From Micromonospora rubida (GTDB lineage: Bacteria; Actinomycetota; Actinomycetes; Mycobacteriales; Micromonosporaceae): DNA of 64,000 nucleotides. The notes beneath the pieces are model-generated. The model worked only from the letters and a program-made list of their open reading frames with translations. It made no database searches and was not told the origin of the DNA. The stretch lies in NCBI RefSeq assembly GCF_009908295.1, contig NZ_JAAALO010000015.1, positions 1 through 64,000 of the forward strand, given 5' to 3'. Each line of letters opens with the position of its first letter. Within the stretch, counting starts at the first letter, position 1. A program made the translations under genes and the position numbers. This document shows positions 8,160 through 15,987 of this stretch, piece after piece.

Positions 8160-9176
8160 ATGGAGATCAGCGAGCAGCAGCACAGCACCGGGCAGACGGT
8201 ACGAGCACTGGTCCAGCGGTCGAACCGGGGACCGAAGGACCTGACCCTCACGACAGGCCTGCGCCGCCCCACCCCGAGACCCGGCGAGTACCTAATCCGC
8301 GTGAGCGCCGCCGGGGTCAACTTCGCTGACGTCATGCAGACCCATGGCACTTACGAAGGTGGCCCACAGGCACCCTATGTGGCGGGCTTCGAAGCCGCTG
8401 GCGAGATCGTGGGCATCGGCCCAGACGTCGAGAGCCTGCTTCCGCTCGGCACCCACGTCGTCGGAGCCGGCCCGGGCGCCTTCGCGCAGTACATGACGAT
8501 GCCGGCCGCTGGTGTACTCCCCGTGCCTTCCGGTTGGAGCGACGCCGAAGCCCTCGGCCTGGTGCTGAACTGGGCCACCGCCTTGGCCGCACTGAAGCCG
8601 TTGGGCGAGATCAAGACGGGGGAGGTGGTGCTCGTTCATGCCGCGGCCGGAGGCGTGGGACAGGCCGCTGTCCGCCTCGCTCGCCACTACGGCGCACGCG
8701 TAATCGCCACGGCGTCACCAGCCAAGCACGATACCGTCAAAGCGCTCGGCGCTGACGAGGTCCTGGACAGCGCGCGCCCCGATCTGACCGAGGAGATCAC
8801 CCGCTTGACCGGCGGGGTCGACCTGGTCCTGGAATCGGTGGGACAGGCTACGTTCAAGGTCAGCCTGTCGGTCACCAAACCCTTCACCGGACGCATCGTC
8901 GTGTTCGGTGCTGCTTCCGGCGACGCCACAGTAACCACACACGACCTGGTCTTCACCCACCACGTCCAGCTCAAGGGCCTGCACATCGGTGCGCTGGCGG
9001 CCGCGGCACCGTCGCTCTACCAGTCGTTGCTCGTCGAGATTGGGGCACTGATCGCTCACGGCGTGTACCCGCCCGGTGCCCCCCAGGTTCACCCCCTGGC
9101 CGAGGGGCCGTCAGTGCTGCAGCAACTCGGAGCCGGCCAGACCCGCGGCAAGCACGCACTCGATCCCTGGCGCTAG
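8160..9176 (+). CDS. NAD(P)H:quinone oxidoreductase, MDR superfamily
   Basis: A 338-residue zinc-independent medium-chain dehydrogenase/reductase. The N-terminal GroES-like domain contains GVNFADVMQTHGTY, and the nucleotide-binding domain has HAAAGGVGQAAVRLA (about residues 160-175), an AxxGxGxxA-type NADPH-binding motif. Catalytic zinc ligands of alcohol dehydrogenases are absent, matching QOR-type enzymes that reduce quinones or enones. It follows the MerR gene by 25 bases and is probably its regulated partner. Its stop codon overlaps by a few bases the end of an IS remnant read from the other strand, so the insertion scar abuts this gene. Confidence 0.88.
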   Translation: MEISEQQHSTGQTVRALVQRSNRGPKDLTLTTGLRRPTPRPGEYLIRVSAAGVNFADVMQTHGTYEGGPQAPYVAGFEAAGEIVGIGPDVESLLPLGTHVVGAGPGAFAQYMTMPAAGVLPVPSGWSDAEALGLVLNWATALAALKPLGEIKTGEVVLVHAAAGGVGQAAVRLARHYGARVIATASPAKHDTVKALGADEVLDSARPDLTEEITRLTGGVDLVLESVGQATFKVSLSVTKPFTGRIVVFGAASGDATVTTHDLVFTHHVQLKGLHIGALAAAAPSLYQSLLVEIGALIAHGVYPPGAPQVHPLAEGPSVLQQLGAGQTRGKHALDPWR

Positions 9177-9324
9177 TTGTAATGCCCAGCACCGTTGTTG
9201 ACGCGGGTGATGGGTGGTTTGCCGCCGAGTGAGGTGTGGTTGCGGTGGTGGTTGTAGGTGTGGATCCAGGTTGGTAGGGCGTCGGTGCGGTGTTGGTTGC
9301 TGGTGTAGGGCTGTTGGTAGAAAG
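9173..9324 (-). mobile_element. IS481-type transposase C-terminal remnant
   Basis: Read on the minus strand, about 50 codons end in a TAG at 9175-9173 and contain YNHHRNHTSLGGKPPITRV and a final GHYN. This is the C-terminal signature of IS481-type DDE integrases. Nothing upstream of 9324 continues the transposase, and no terminal inverted repeat was recognised, so only the 3' end survives. It truncates a GNAT gene at 9324/9325. Confidence 0.75.
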
Positions 9325-9689
9325 GCGTGCACCCGCGACCAGCGCCCGTCGTCGCGGGCCTCGTCGAGCAACAGCCGGACCGCCCGCTTGGCCACCCCCC
9401 GACCCTGGTGCTCCGGCAGCACCATCCAGCCGATCTCGCCTCCGGGCTCGCCGTCGCTCTCGTGCCGTACGAGGGTCACCGTGCCGGCGACCGTCGCCGG
9501 GTCGGCCGGGTCGGGCACGATCATCCTGATCAGCCCGGTGCCCCGCGCCACCATGTCGATGTCGTGCCGGAGCTGGCCCGGCACGGACTCCGGTGGCCTC
9601 GGCCCGCCGAGGTCGGCCATCATCACCGGGTCGCAGCGCATCCGACGGTACGCGTCGACGTCACCGGCGTGGACGTCACGAAGAAGCAT
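9325..9689 (-). pseudogene. GNAT acetyltransferase, truncated at its 3' end by the IS remnant
   Basis: ATG at 9689 follows a GAGGGG ribosome site. The first 121 residues are a GNAT domain: MLLRDVHAGDVDAYRRMRC at the start, then EIGWMVLPEHQGRGVAKRAV with the Q-x2-G-x-G/A acetyl-CoA loop. The protein should continue with the final beta-alpha unit after RVHAF, but the sequence switches into the transposase remnant there. About the last quarter of the domain is missing, so the enzyme is probably inactive. Confidence 0.78.
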
Positions 9690-9886
9690 CCGTATCCCCT
9701 CGATCCAGGCGGCTGGCTCCGACGGTAGCCGCCGACGTCCCCGGCGACGGCGCGCGAAATCGCGCCCGCAGGTCCGCAGACCACCGCCTGAACGGTTGAT
9801 GCCTCTTGGCGCAGCTCGACGGTTAGATGCCAATAACTGTCCTGGGTGGACGCTCCGGGCGCAGCACACGGGGAGGAAAATCTACT

Positions 9887-11797
9887 GTGATCGAACTCTG
9901 GCCACGTCGTGTCCTCGCCGGCCTGGTCGCGTTGACGCTCGGCGTCACCGGCCTCGCCGTCATCACCACCGGCGGTGCCGCCGCAGCGGCACCGCACACC
10001 GAAACGCCCCCGTCGGTGCAGGTCGGCTGGACCGACTCAGCGACGCCGACCAAGGCGTACAACCTGACCGATCAGGTCAACCTGCCGCTCGGCACCCGGA
10101 TCGACGAGGACGGCGTGAGCCACACCTCCCGGGTCTACGCCACCTTCGACCTCTCGCAGTTCGAGGGCAGGAAGGTCTACGGCGGGAAGGTCTTCGTCAC
10201 GGAGTTCAGCGCGGCGGACTGCACCAAGCGGGCCGTCGAGATCTGGCGTACCAAGCCGGTCGGCACCACGCCCACCTGGAACCGCCGCCCTGCCCCGCTC
10301 ACCAAGCTCGACGAGGTGCTCACCCCGAACTTCTGCCCGAAGGGATCCCTGACCTTCGACGTGGGGGCCGCCGTGCAGGACGCGATGGCACACAAGCAGC
10401 GTCGGGTGACCTTCGAGATCCGGGTGCCGGAGCAGTTCGAGAACGACCCGGCCTACGGCCGGACGCTCAGCTGGTCTTACGGCGTACGCCCGTCGGTGGA
10501 TTACAACTCGCTGCCAACGATCGACAGCAGCAACCTCTACAACGGCGGTGTCCCCTGCACCCAGTTGAAGCCGTACCCCCGGCGGGGCGGACTCGCCAAC
10601 GTGCTCCAGGCCCTGGGCGCCGACCCGGACGAGTGGGACCAACCGAGCCTGGTGACGGAGTACGCCATCTGGCCCAAGAACGACGCGACCGCGCGGGCCG
10701 TGTTCACCGCGGATTCCAGCATGCCCGGCCGGGTCAGCACGGTCAACCTGCCGGCGGGAACCCTGGTCGACGGGAAGTCGTACGGCTGGCAGGCCCGCGC
10801 CGGTGACGGCACCGACCTCTCGGCCTGGTCGAAGAAGTGCTTCTTCACCTACGACGGCACCGCGCCCACGACCCCGACGGTCAGCTCGGCGAACTATCCG
10901 CCGACCAGCTCGGGCGAATCGGCCCCGGTGGGCGTGCCGGCGACGTTCACGTTCTCCGGCAACGGGAACAAGGACGTGGCGGGCTTCGAGTACGGCTGGA
11001 ACGGCCTTGGCACCCCTGCGTGCGCGGGGAGCGGCGACGCCGGGCAACTCGAGTGCCCGGCCCCGTTCAGCCGGCCGAACTCCGTCAGGGCGGACGCCCC
11101 GGGTGGCTCGGCCACGGTGACCCTCAGCCCGGCCGGATCCGGGCCGCAGCGGCTCACCGTCCGGTCTATCGACCTGGCCGGCAACCGCTCCGGGAGCATC
11201 GAGTACATGACCTTCGTGCCCGCGAGCGAGCCGGAGGTGCGAGTCGAGGGCGGGCAGCCGGAGTGGGGGCAGGATGTCCTGCTCAAACTCGTCCCGGCCA
11301 ACGGCATGCCGGGCGTCACCGAGTACGAGATCACCCTGGACGGGGGCAGGCCGGACACCCGGCAGGCCGAGGAGGACGGCACGGCGTACTTCCTGTTCAC
11401 CGCCAACAACCCCAACGGGCACCGCGTCTCCGTGCGCAGCCACAGCGCCAACGGCTTCGTGTCGCCGGCGGTAGAGTGGTTCACCTACTTCCTGCCCTGG
11501 CCGGGGGTGAAGTCGGACGTCTACTACTCCCCGGAGGACGGGCACGCCGTCGGCGGCGTGGGAGTGCCGGGCACGTTCACGTTCTCCCCGCCGCCCGGCT
11601 GGACGGACGTGGCCGGGTACCGGTACTCGTTCAACGGCGGCGAGGTCGCCGACGCCCCCGCCGGTGGGGACGGCCGGGCCACGATCAGCTGGACGCCGAC
11701 CGAGGCGGGTTACGTGACGCTGATCGTCCACGCCGTCAAGGCCGACGGCACCGTGAGTGACTACTCGAACTGGTACTCGTTCGAGGTCGGGTCCTAG
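9887..11797 (+). CDS. Large secreted DNRLRE-type protein with Ig-like repeats
   Basis: A 636-residue exported protein. I start at GTG 9887 behind GGGGAGG (9870-9876). A signal peptide (about residues 8-33, ending in AAAAAP) is followed by a DNRLRE-like domain (about 35-210: sheet protein with WRTKPVGTTPTWNRRP and a VQDAMAHKQRRVTFEIR stretch). Three repeated beta-sandwich modules follow, with TAPTTPTVSSANYPP and repeated GVPATFTFSGNGNKDVAGFEYGWN / GVPGTFTFSPPPGWTDVAGYRYSFN segments. Such proteins are secreted surface or matrix proteins in Micromonospora and Streptomyces, often near Rhs or polymorphic-toxin genes, but none is seen here. No catalytic motif is recognised. Confidence 0.75.
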   Translation: MIELWPRRVLAGLVALTLGVTGLAVITTGGAAAAAPHTETPPSVQVGWTDSATPTKAYNLTDQVNLPLGTRIDEDGVSHTSRVYATFDLSQFEGRKVYGGKVFVTEFSAADCTKRAVEIWRTKPVGTTPTWNRRPAPLTKLDEVLTPNFCPKGSLTFDVGAAVQDAMAHKQRRVTFEIRVPEQFENDPAYGRTLSWSYGVRPSVDYNSLPTIDSSNLYNGGVPCTQLKPYPRRGGLANVLQALGADPDEWDQPSLVTEYAIWPKNDATARAVFTADSSMPGRVSTVNLPAGTLVDGKSYGWQARAGDGTDLSAWSKKCFFTYDGTAPTTPTVSSANYPPTSSGESAPVGVPATFTFSGNGNKDVAGFEYGWNGLGTPACAGSGDAGQLECPAPFSRPNSVRADAPGGSATVTLSPAGSGPQRLTVRSIDLAGNRSGSIEYMTFVPASEPEVRVEGGQPEWGQDVLLKLVPANGMPGVTEYEITLDGGRPDTRQAEEDGTAYFLFTANNPNGHRVSVRSHSANGFVSPAVEWFTYFLPWPGVKSDVYYSPEDGHAVGGVGVPGTFTFSPPPGWTDVAGYRYSFNGGEVADAPAGGDGRATISWTPTEAGYVTLIVHAVKADGTVSDYSNWYSFEVGS

Positions 11798-11858
11798 GGT
11801 CACCACCGGCGGAGACCCCGACACCGCAGCGGCCGATCAGCGAAGTGGCATCGGAGTA

Positions 11859-12455
11859 TCAGCCGGGCGTTTCGTGAACCACGTCGAGGCCATCGACCAC
11901 CAATGCGACCAGCCGGTCAGCCAGACCCGCGTCGGCGGGACGTTGCTCGGTCACCCACGCGATTGCGTACGCGATCGCCAGCAGGTCGCCGTGGTCGGTG
12001 TCCCTGCGTACGCCATTGTGGTTCTGGGCGTGCGCGAGCAAGCGGGCGATCGCGGCATTCATCCGGTCGCACGCCGCGCGTAGGTCGGACCGCTCCTCGC
12101 GTAACGCGGTCGCGACCGCGGCGGAAAGCCCTCGAACGGCGGCGCTCGCCGCGGTGAACTCCCGAAGCCAGCTGGTCAGCGCCGCGCGCGATTTCCGGCC
12201 TTCCATCAGGCACAGTTCGTCGGCGCGCTCCGTGAGCCGCGCGAAGTGTTCCCGCAGCACGGCTTCCATGAGAGCTTCCCGGGTCGGGAAGTGACGATAG
12301 AGGGTCCCGATCCCGACGCCGGCGGCGCGGGCGATCCGCTCCAGCGACGTGTTCACACCGTCGATTTCAAACGCCGCTCGCGCCTCGATCAGCAAGCGCT
12401 CGTAGTTGCGCCTCGCGTCGGCCCGAAGCGGCCGTGTGACATCGGTCACGCACAT
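11859..12455 (-). CDS. TetR-family transcriptional repressor
   Basis: A 198-residue regulator with an N-terminal TetR helix-turn-helix (about residues 14-60; TSLERIARAAGVGIGTLYRHFPTRE) and a helical ligand-binding C-terminus. Start codons GTG 12458, ATG 12455 and GTG 12449 are all possible; I use the ATG. It is divergent from the NmrA-like gene, and twin inverted repeats at 12472-12514 lie between them. It very probably represses both promoters and responds to a small molecule handled by the NmrA-like enzyme. Confidence 0.9.
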   Translation of the reverse strand: MCVTDVTRPLRADARRNYERLLIEARAAFEIDGVNTSLERIARAAGVGIGTLYRHFPTREALMEAVLREHFARLTERADELCLMEGRKSRAALTSWLREFTAASAAVRGLSAAVATALREERSDLRAACDRMNAAIARLLAHAQNHNGVRRDTDHGDLLAIAYAIAWVTEQRPADAGLADRLVALVVDGLDVVHETPG

Positions 12456-12468
12456 CACCTACTTGCCC

Positions 12469-12517
12469 ATCCGGAGGGTGGCTCCGTATTTTCGTCATTC
12501 GGAGCATCCCTCCGGAT
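12469..12517. promoter_or_regulatory. Twin TetR operators between divergent tetR and nmrA-like genes
   Basis: Two copies of CGGAG-N5-CTCCG occur at 12472-12486 and 12500-12514. They are themselves embedded in a larger dyad whose outer arms are ATCCGGAGGG (12469-12478) and CCCTCCGGAT (12508-12517). The sites lie in the only gap between the divergent genes, which is the usual place for a TetR autoregulatory operator. Confidence 0.75.
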
Positions 12518-12541
12518 AGCCTACTCCGACCAGGAGACTCG

Positions 12542-13417
12542 ATGAGCAAGCCCATTCTCGTGACTGGGGCGACCGGCAAGCAGGGCGGTGCCACCGCCCG
12601 ACATCTACTTGCGCAGGGCTGGCAGGTCCGCGCCCTCGTCCGGGACCCTGAGGCCCCCGCTGCCACCGCGTTGCGGCGAGCCGGAGCGCGACTCGTCGCC
12701 GGTGATCTGAACGATCGGACCGCACTGGACGCCGCGGTCGCGGGTGCGTACGGCGTGTTCAGCGTCCAGGCAATCAACCTCGCCACGCCCGACATGGAGG
12801 CGCAGCAGGGCATCAACGTCGCCGAAGCCGCTGCGGCAGCCGGCGCGGCACACCTCGTCTACACCTCGGTCGGCGGGGTCGAGCGGCACGAAGCGGGGGC
12901 TGGCGCCCACGACAGAAAGCGCCAGATCGAGCAGCACATCGAAAGGCTCGGGATACCGGCGACCATCCTGCGGCCGGTCACCTTCATGGAGAACTGGGCG
13001 AGCCCGGGGTACGTGCCCGGCCTGCCGGACGGACGCCTTGGCACCGCCCTGCGACCGGAGGTCCCGATGCAGCTGATCGCCGCTGAGGACATCGGCATGT
13101 TCGCCACACTCGCGTTGACACACCCCGACGAGTACGCCGGTCGGGCGATCGAGCTCGCCGGCGATGCCCTCACGGCACCGCAGATCGCGGCGGCGGTCAG
13201 CAAGGCAACCGGACGAGAGGTGACCTACGTACACCTGCCGTACGAGGACCTGCATCCGCTGCTGGCCTGGGGGTTCCGGTGGTACAACGAGGAGGGCTAC
13301 CGGGCCGACATCCCAGCTCTGCGCGCGTCGCACCCCGAGTTGATGACCTTCGAAGCCTGGCTGGACCGCTCCGGCACCCGGATGTACAAGCAGGTGTTCG
13401 AGGGTCTGGACGGGTAG
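12542..13417 (+). CDS. NmrA-like NAD(P)-binding protein
   Basis: A 291-residue Rossmann protein. GATGKQGGATARHL (residues 8-21) is the GxxGxxG nucleotide-binding motif of atypical short-chain dehydrogenases of the NmrA/HSCARG group. The tyrosine-lysine catalytic pair of classical SDRs is not evident, so it may be a redox sensor or an isoflavone-reductase-like enzyme. The ATG is preceded by CCAGGAG. It is divergent from the TetR gene, which probably controls it. Confidence 0.88.
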   Translation: MSKPILVTGATGKQGGATARHLLAQGWQVRALVRDPEAPAATALRRAGARLVAGDLNDRTALDAAVAGAYGVFSVQAINLATPDMEAQQGINVAEAAAAAGAAHLVYTSVGGVERHEAGAGAHDRKRQIEQHIERLGIPATILRPVTFMENWASPGYVPGLPDGRLGTALRPEVPMQLIAAEDIGMFATLALTHPDEYAGRAIELAGDALTAPQIAAAVSKATGREVTYVHLPYEDLHPLLAWGFRWYNEEGYRADIPALRASHPELMTFEAWLDRSGTRMYKQVFEGLDG

Positions 13418-13497
13418 CCGCCGCCGGCTTCGGGCACACCCGCTCGGCCAGCCACCCCGTCCACCCGGGGCACGCAGCCACCGGCGCACTGCGCGGC

Positions 13498-13971
13498 TCA
13501 GTCGTGCAGCTCGGTGCGCCGGATCTCGGCGAACGCGGCGGTCAGCCAGCCGTCGAGCGGCCGGTCGGTCCCGGCCAGCAGGTCGGCGAGCAGCAGCGGG
13601 GCGTGCCGGGCCAGCGCACCCGGTCCGGGCGGGGTGGCGTCGTCGTCCGGGTCGTACACGCCGAGGGCGCCGGCCAGCAGCACCAGCACCACGTGCGGGT
13701 CGACGTCCGGCAGCCAGCTCGCCGCGCCCCGCACGCAGGCCTCCAGCACCTGCCGGACGTCGTCGCCGTCCAGCCCGTCGGGATGGGTCTCCTCCAGCAG
13801 CAGCCGGACCACCGCGCCGAGCACCAGGCCGGACCGGTCCGCCCCCGCGAGCCGGTCGACCGCCTCGTCGTACGCCTCCCGGTCGCGCGCCCGGGCTGCG
13901 GACACGGCCTCGGTGGCCGCCACGGCGATCTCGCGGGCCGGTGCGGGCAGGTGTCGCCAGGTCGTCGTCAT
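13498..13971 (-). CDS. Conserved hypothetical helical protein
   Basis: A 157-residue acidic, largely helical protein without a signal peptide or membrane segment. I start at ATG 13971 (MTTTWRHLPAPAREIAVAA); the open frame extends 33 codons upstream. Alanine- and leucine-rich repeats of about 30 residues suggest a helical array. No family is recognised. Confidence 0.6.
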   Translation of the reverse strand: MTTTWRHLPAPAREIAVAATEAVSAARARDREAYDEAVDRLAGADRSGLVLGAVVRLLLEETHPDGLDGDDVRQVLEACVRGAASWLPDVDPHVVLVLLAGALGVYDPDDDATPPGPGALARHAPLLLADLLAGTDRPLDGWLTAAFAEIRRTELHD

Positions 13972-14144
13972 CCCGATCAGGATCGCAGACCGACCAGCCG
14001 GCGTCGTCGACCCGGTCCGGCCGGAGCCCCGGCCGCCGCCCGCGTCGACGGTTGCGGGCCGTGTCACCACCGGCTTCCTGCCGAGCGCGTACGCGCCGGA
14101 AAACGGCTCGCGGCCGGTCGTACCCTCCGCCCAGAATCACCGAC

Positions 14145-14670
14145 ATGCTGCGTCGCGCCCTGCCCCGTCGCCCGGAAGCACGGCGCGAATCCTCGTCGGC
14201 ACCCTGCTTTCGGCGGTCGGTCGCGGCCTCACCCTGCCGTTCCTGTTCATCTACCTGACCGACGTGCGCGGCCTCTCCGACCCGCGCGCCGGCCTGGTCA
14301 TCGGCTGGTACGGCGTGGTCACCCTGGCGCTGTCCCCGTTGGGCGGGACGCTGATCGACCGGTTCGGCGCGCGCCGGGTGGTGCTGCCGTGCCTGCTGGT
14401 CGAGGCGGTGGGCACGGGCTCGCTGGCCCTGGTCTCCGGGACCGCGTCGGCGTTCGCGGTGATCACGCTGATCGCGATCGGCAGCTCCGCGATCTGGCCG
14501 GGGCAGAACACCATCCTCGCCTCGCTGACCGACCGCGACGAGCAGCAACGGGTGTTCGGCATGACTTCGCCCTGCTCAACCTCGGCATCGGGGTCGGCGG
14601 GCTGATCTCCGGGGCGGTCGTGGACGTCACCCGCCCGGTGACCTTCCAACGCGAACCCCCCTGCCGACCG
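14145..14670 (+). pseudogene. MFS transporter remnant, frameshifted and 3'-truncated
   Basis: Two reading frames together give the N-terminal third of an MFS transporter: TLPFLFIYLTDVRGLSDP, then GRSG-like loop GGTLIDRFGARRVVLPCLL, then NTILASLTDRDEQQRVFGM. Near 14562 the frame slips by one base (an expected asparagine codon is one base short). It continues in another frame as FALLNLGIGVGGLISGAVVD before homology stops around 14665. The ATG at 14145 is itself out of frame with the first block, implying a second indel. About 250 C-terminal residues are missing, so this is a decayed gene regardless of sequencing error. Confidence 0.72.
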
Positions 14671-14786
14671 CCTGACCCACGCGTGGCCTGCTCGGCTGAG
14701 ACGACGGTACGGCGGTCGGCTCCCCCCTCACGAGAGCCGACCGCCGCACCGACCGGGCGTGCGGTCAGCAGTTGGTGTGGCTGCCG

Positions 14787-15035
14787 CTACTCCCCCCACG
14801 AGCGGGAGTCGATCAGGGTGCCGGCGGAGCCACGTACGTACGCGGTGTCGCCGGTGTTGTTCCAGATATTCGCGCCCGACCCCCCAGTGTCGGCGGGTCG
14901 CGGTGTTTGTGCCCTTGCCGGCGTACAGGTAAACGCACCTGTTGCCGGCCGACCCCTGGCGGTGCCGGCGTGGAACGTGCACGAGGCTACCGACCCGTCC
15001 GGCCACAAGGGAATTTGTGACGCCCTCGCCGCCAA
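14787..15035 (-). pseudogene. Lamin-tail-domain protein remnant with frameshifts
   Basis: On the minus strand the frame ending at TAG 14789-14787 contains WNNTGDTAYVRGSAGTLIDS, the conserved C-terminal half of a bacterial lamin tail domain. The preceding conserved piece VYLYAGKGTNTAT lies in another frame (about 14895-14945). Further upstream ASCTFHAGTARG returns to the first frame. At least two compensating indels are therefore present. Lamin tail domains usually sit at the C-terminus of secreted nucleases or cell-surface proteins; no upstream catalytic domain remains here. Confidence 0.6.
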
Positions 15036-15124
15036 CTACCGGCCGCGGGTCGGCCGATCGCGGCCGAACGTCGTCCCCGGCCGGCGCGAACAGCGCCCGG
15101 ACCCGACGCGAACGGCGGGTCACG

Positions 15125-15769
15125 TCACCCGCCGAGCGCACCGGCGACCAACGACTCGACGGCGGGACGCTCCCACCGGCCAGCCACTCCGGGCCGGTCC
15201 GCCAGGTAGCCGGCGATCTGCGGCGCGTCCCAGCCGTGCGCCTCGCGTAGGCCCCCGGCGAGCATCGCGAGGTACACCGGCGCGGGCGCGTTCCACTCGA
15301 CGTCCGCCGCCCGCCCCGGCGCCGTGAAGGTCAGCATCGGCACGCCGTCCCGAACGCCGGTGCGAACCAGCGTCTCGTACCGGCCGGGGCCGAGGGTCGC
15401 CCGCCCCCGCGCGACGGCGACCTCGATCAGGTCTAGGTCGGCGCCGGGTTCCCGGTACATCTCCTGCGCGGCGAGGTCGGCGAACTGCCCTGCGGTGAGC
15501 AGCCACGCCCGGGCCGCGGCCACCCCGGGCAGCCCCGGGTCGTAGAAGGCCATCCCGCCGGTCCAGGCCCGGGACTCTCCGGCGAAGTAGATCCCGCCGG
15601 GCACCAGCACCGCCGCCTGCCGGCGCGGCGGCCGGCAGTCCCGGCAGCCGGGGTACGTCCGCAGCCCGCCCGGGGGACGGCCCCCGCCCAGATACCAGCT
15701 CAGCCGGTCGGCGTGCATGTTGGACCCGTACGCGACGTACCAGAGCAGGCCGTCCACGGCCGTCAGCAC
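15125..15769 (-). CDS. Gamma-glutamylcyclotransferase-like protein
   Basis: A 214-residue cytoplasmic protein. WYVAYGSNMHADRLSWYLGG (residues 10-29) is the substrate-anion-binding YGSN loop of the gamma-glutamylcyclotransferase fold, and a later QFADLAAQEM region resembles the segment carrying the family acid. Homologues act on gamma-glutamyl peptides or amines, but the specific substrate is unknown. GTG 15769 is used; a start nearer the YGSN motif is also possible. A nearby 44-codon frame on the same strand (15763-15897) is not supported. Confidence 0.62.
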   Translation of the reverse strand: MLTAVDGLLWYVAYGSNMHADRLSWYLGGGRPPGGLRTYPGCRDCRPPRRQAAVLVPGGIYFAGESRAWTGGMAFYDPGLPGVAAARAWLLTAGQFADLAAQEMYREPGADLDLIEVAVARGRATLGPGRYETLVRTGVRDGVPMLTFTAPGRAADVEWNAPAPVYLAMLAGGLREAHGWDAPQIAGYLADRPGVAGRWERPAVESLVAGALGG

Positions 15770-15987
15770 GCCCCGGTCGGGTGGGTGTCGCTGGGCTGGG
15801 CGATGAGCATCGAGTCCTCCACGTCGACCGGCAGGCCCAGGCTAACGCCCACCGCCCGGGATCCACAGGCCCCGTCCACAGCCTGTGGATAGCACATGTG
15901 TACGACGGATTCGATCTTGGAAGATCGCCCCTGAGCTGCGGTGAGTACGCTTGATCGGACAGCCGCCCCTCCCCTGTCTGGAACCAC

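Noticed and set aside
10037..11824. A 595-codon minus-strand frame opposite the DNRLRE gene
   Set aside because: Sequence has no domain and mirrors the codon bias of the true gene; no ribosome site.
12605..14548. A 647-codon minus-strand frame
   Set aside because: It lies opposite the NmrA-like gene and across the MFS remnant, and translates into low-complexity G/R/A runs.
15763..15897. A 44-codon minus-strand frame just upstream of the cyclotransferase-like gene
   Set aside because: No ribosome site, no recognisable features, and it overlaps the following start.
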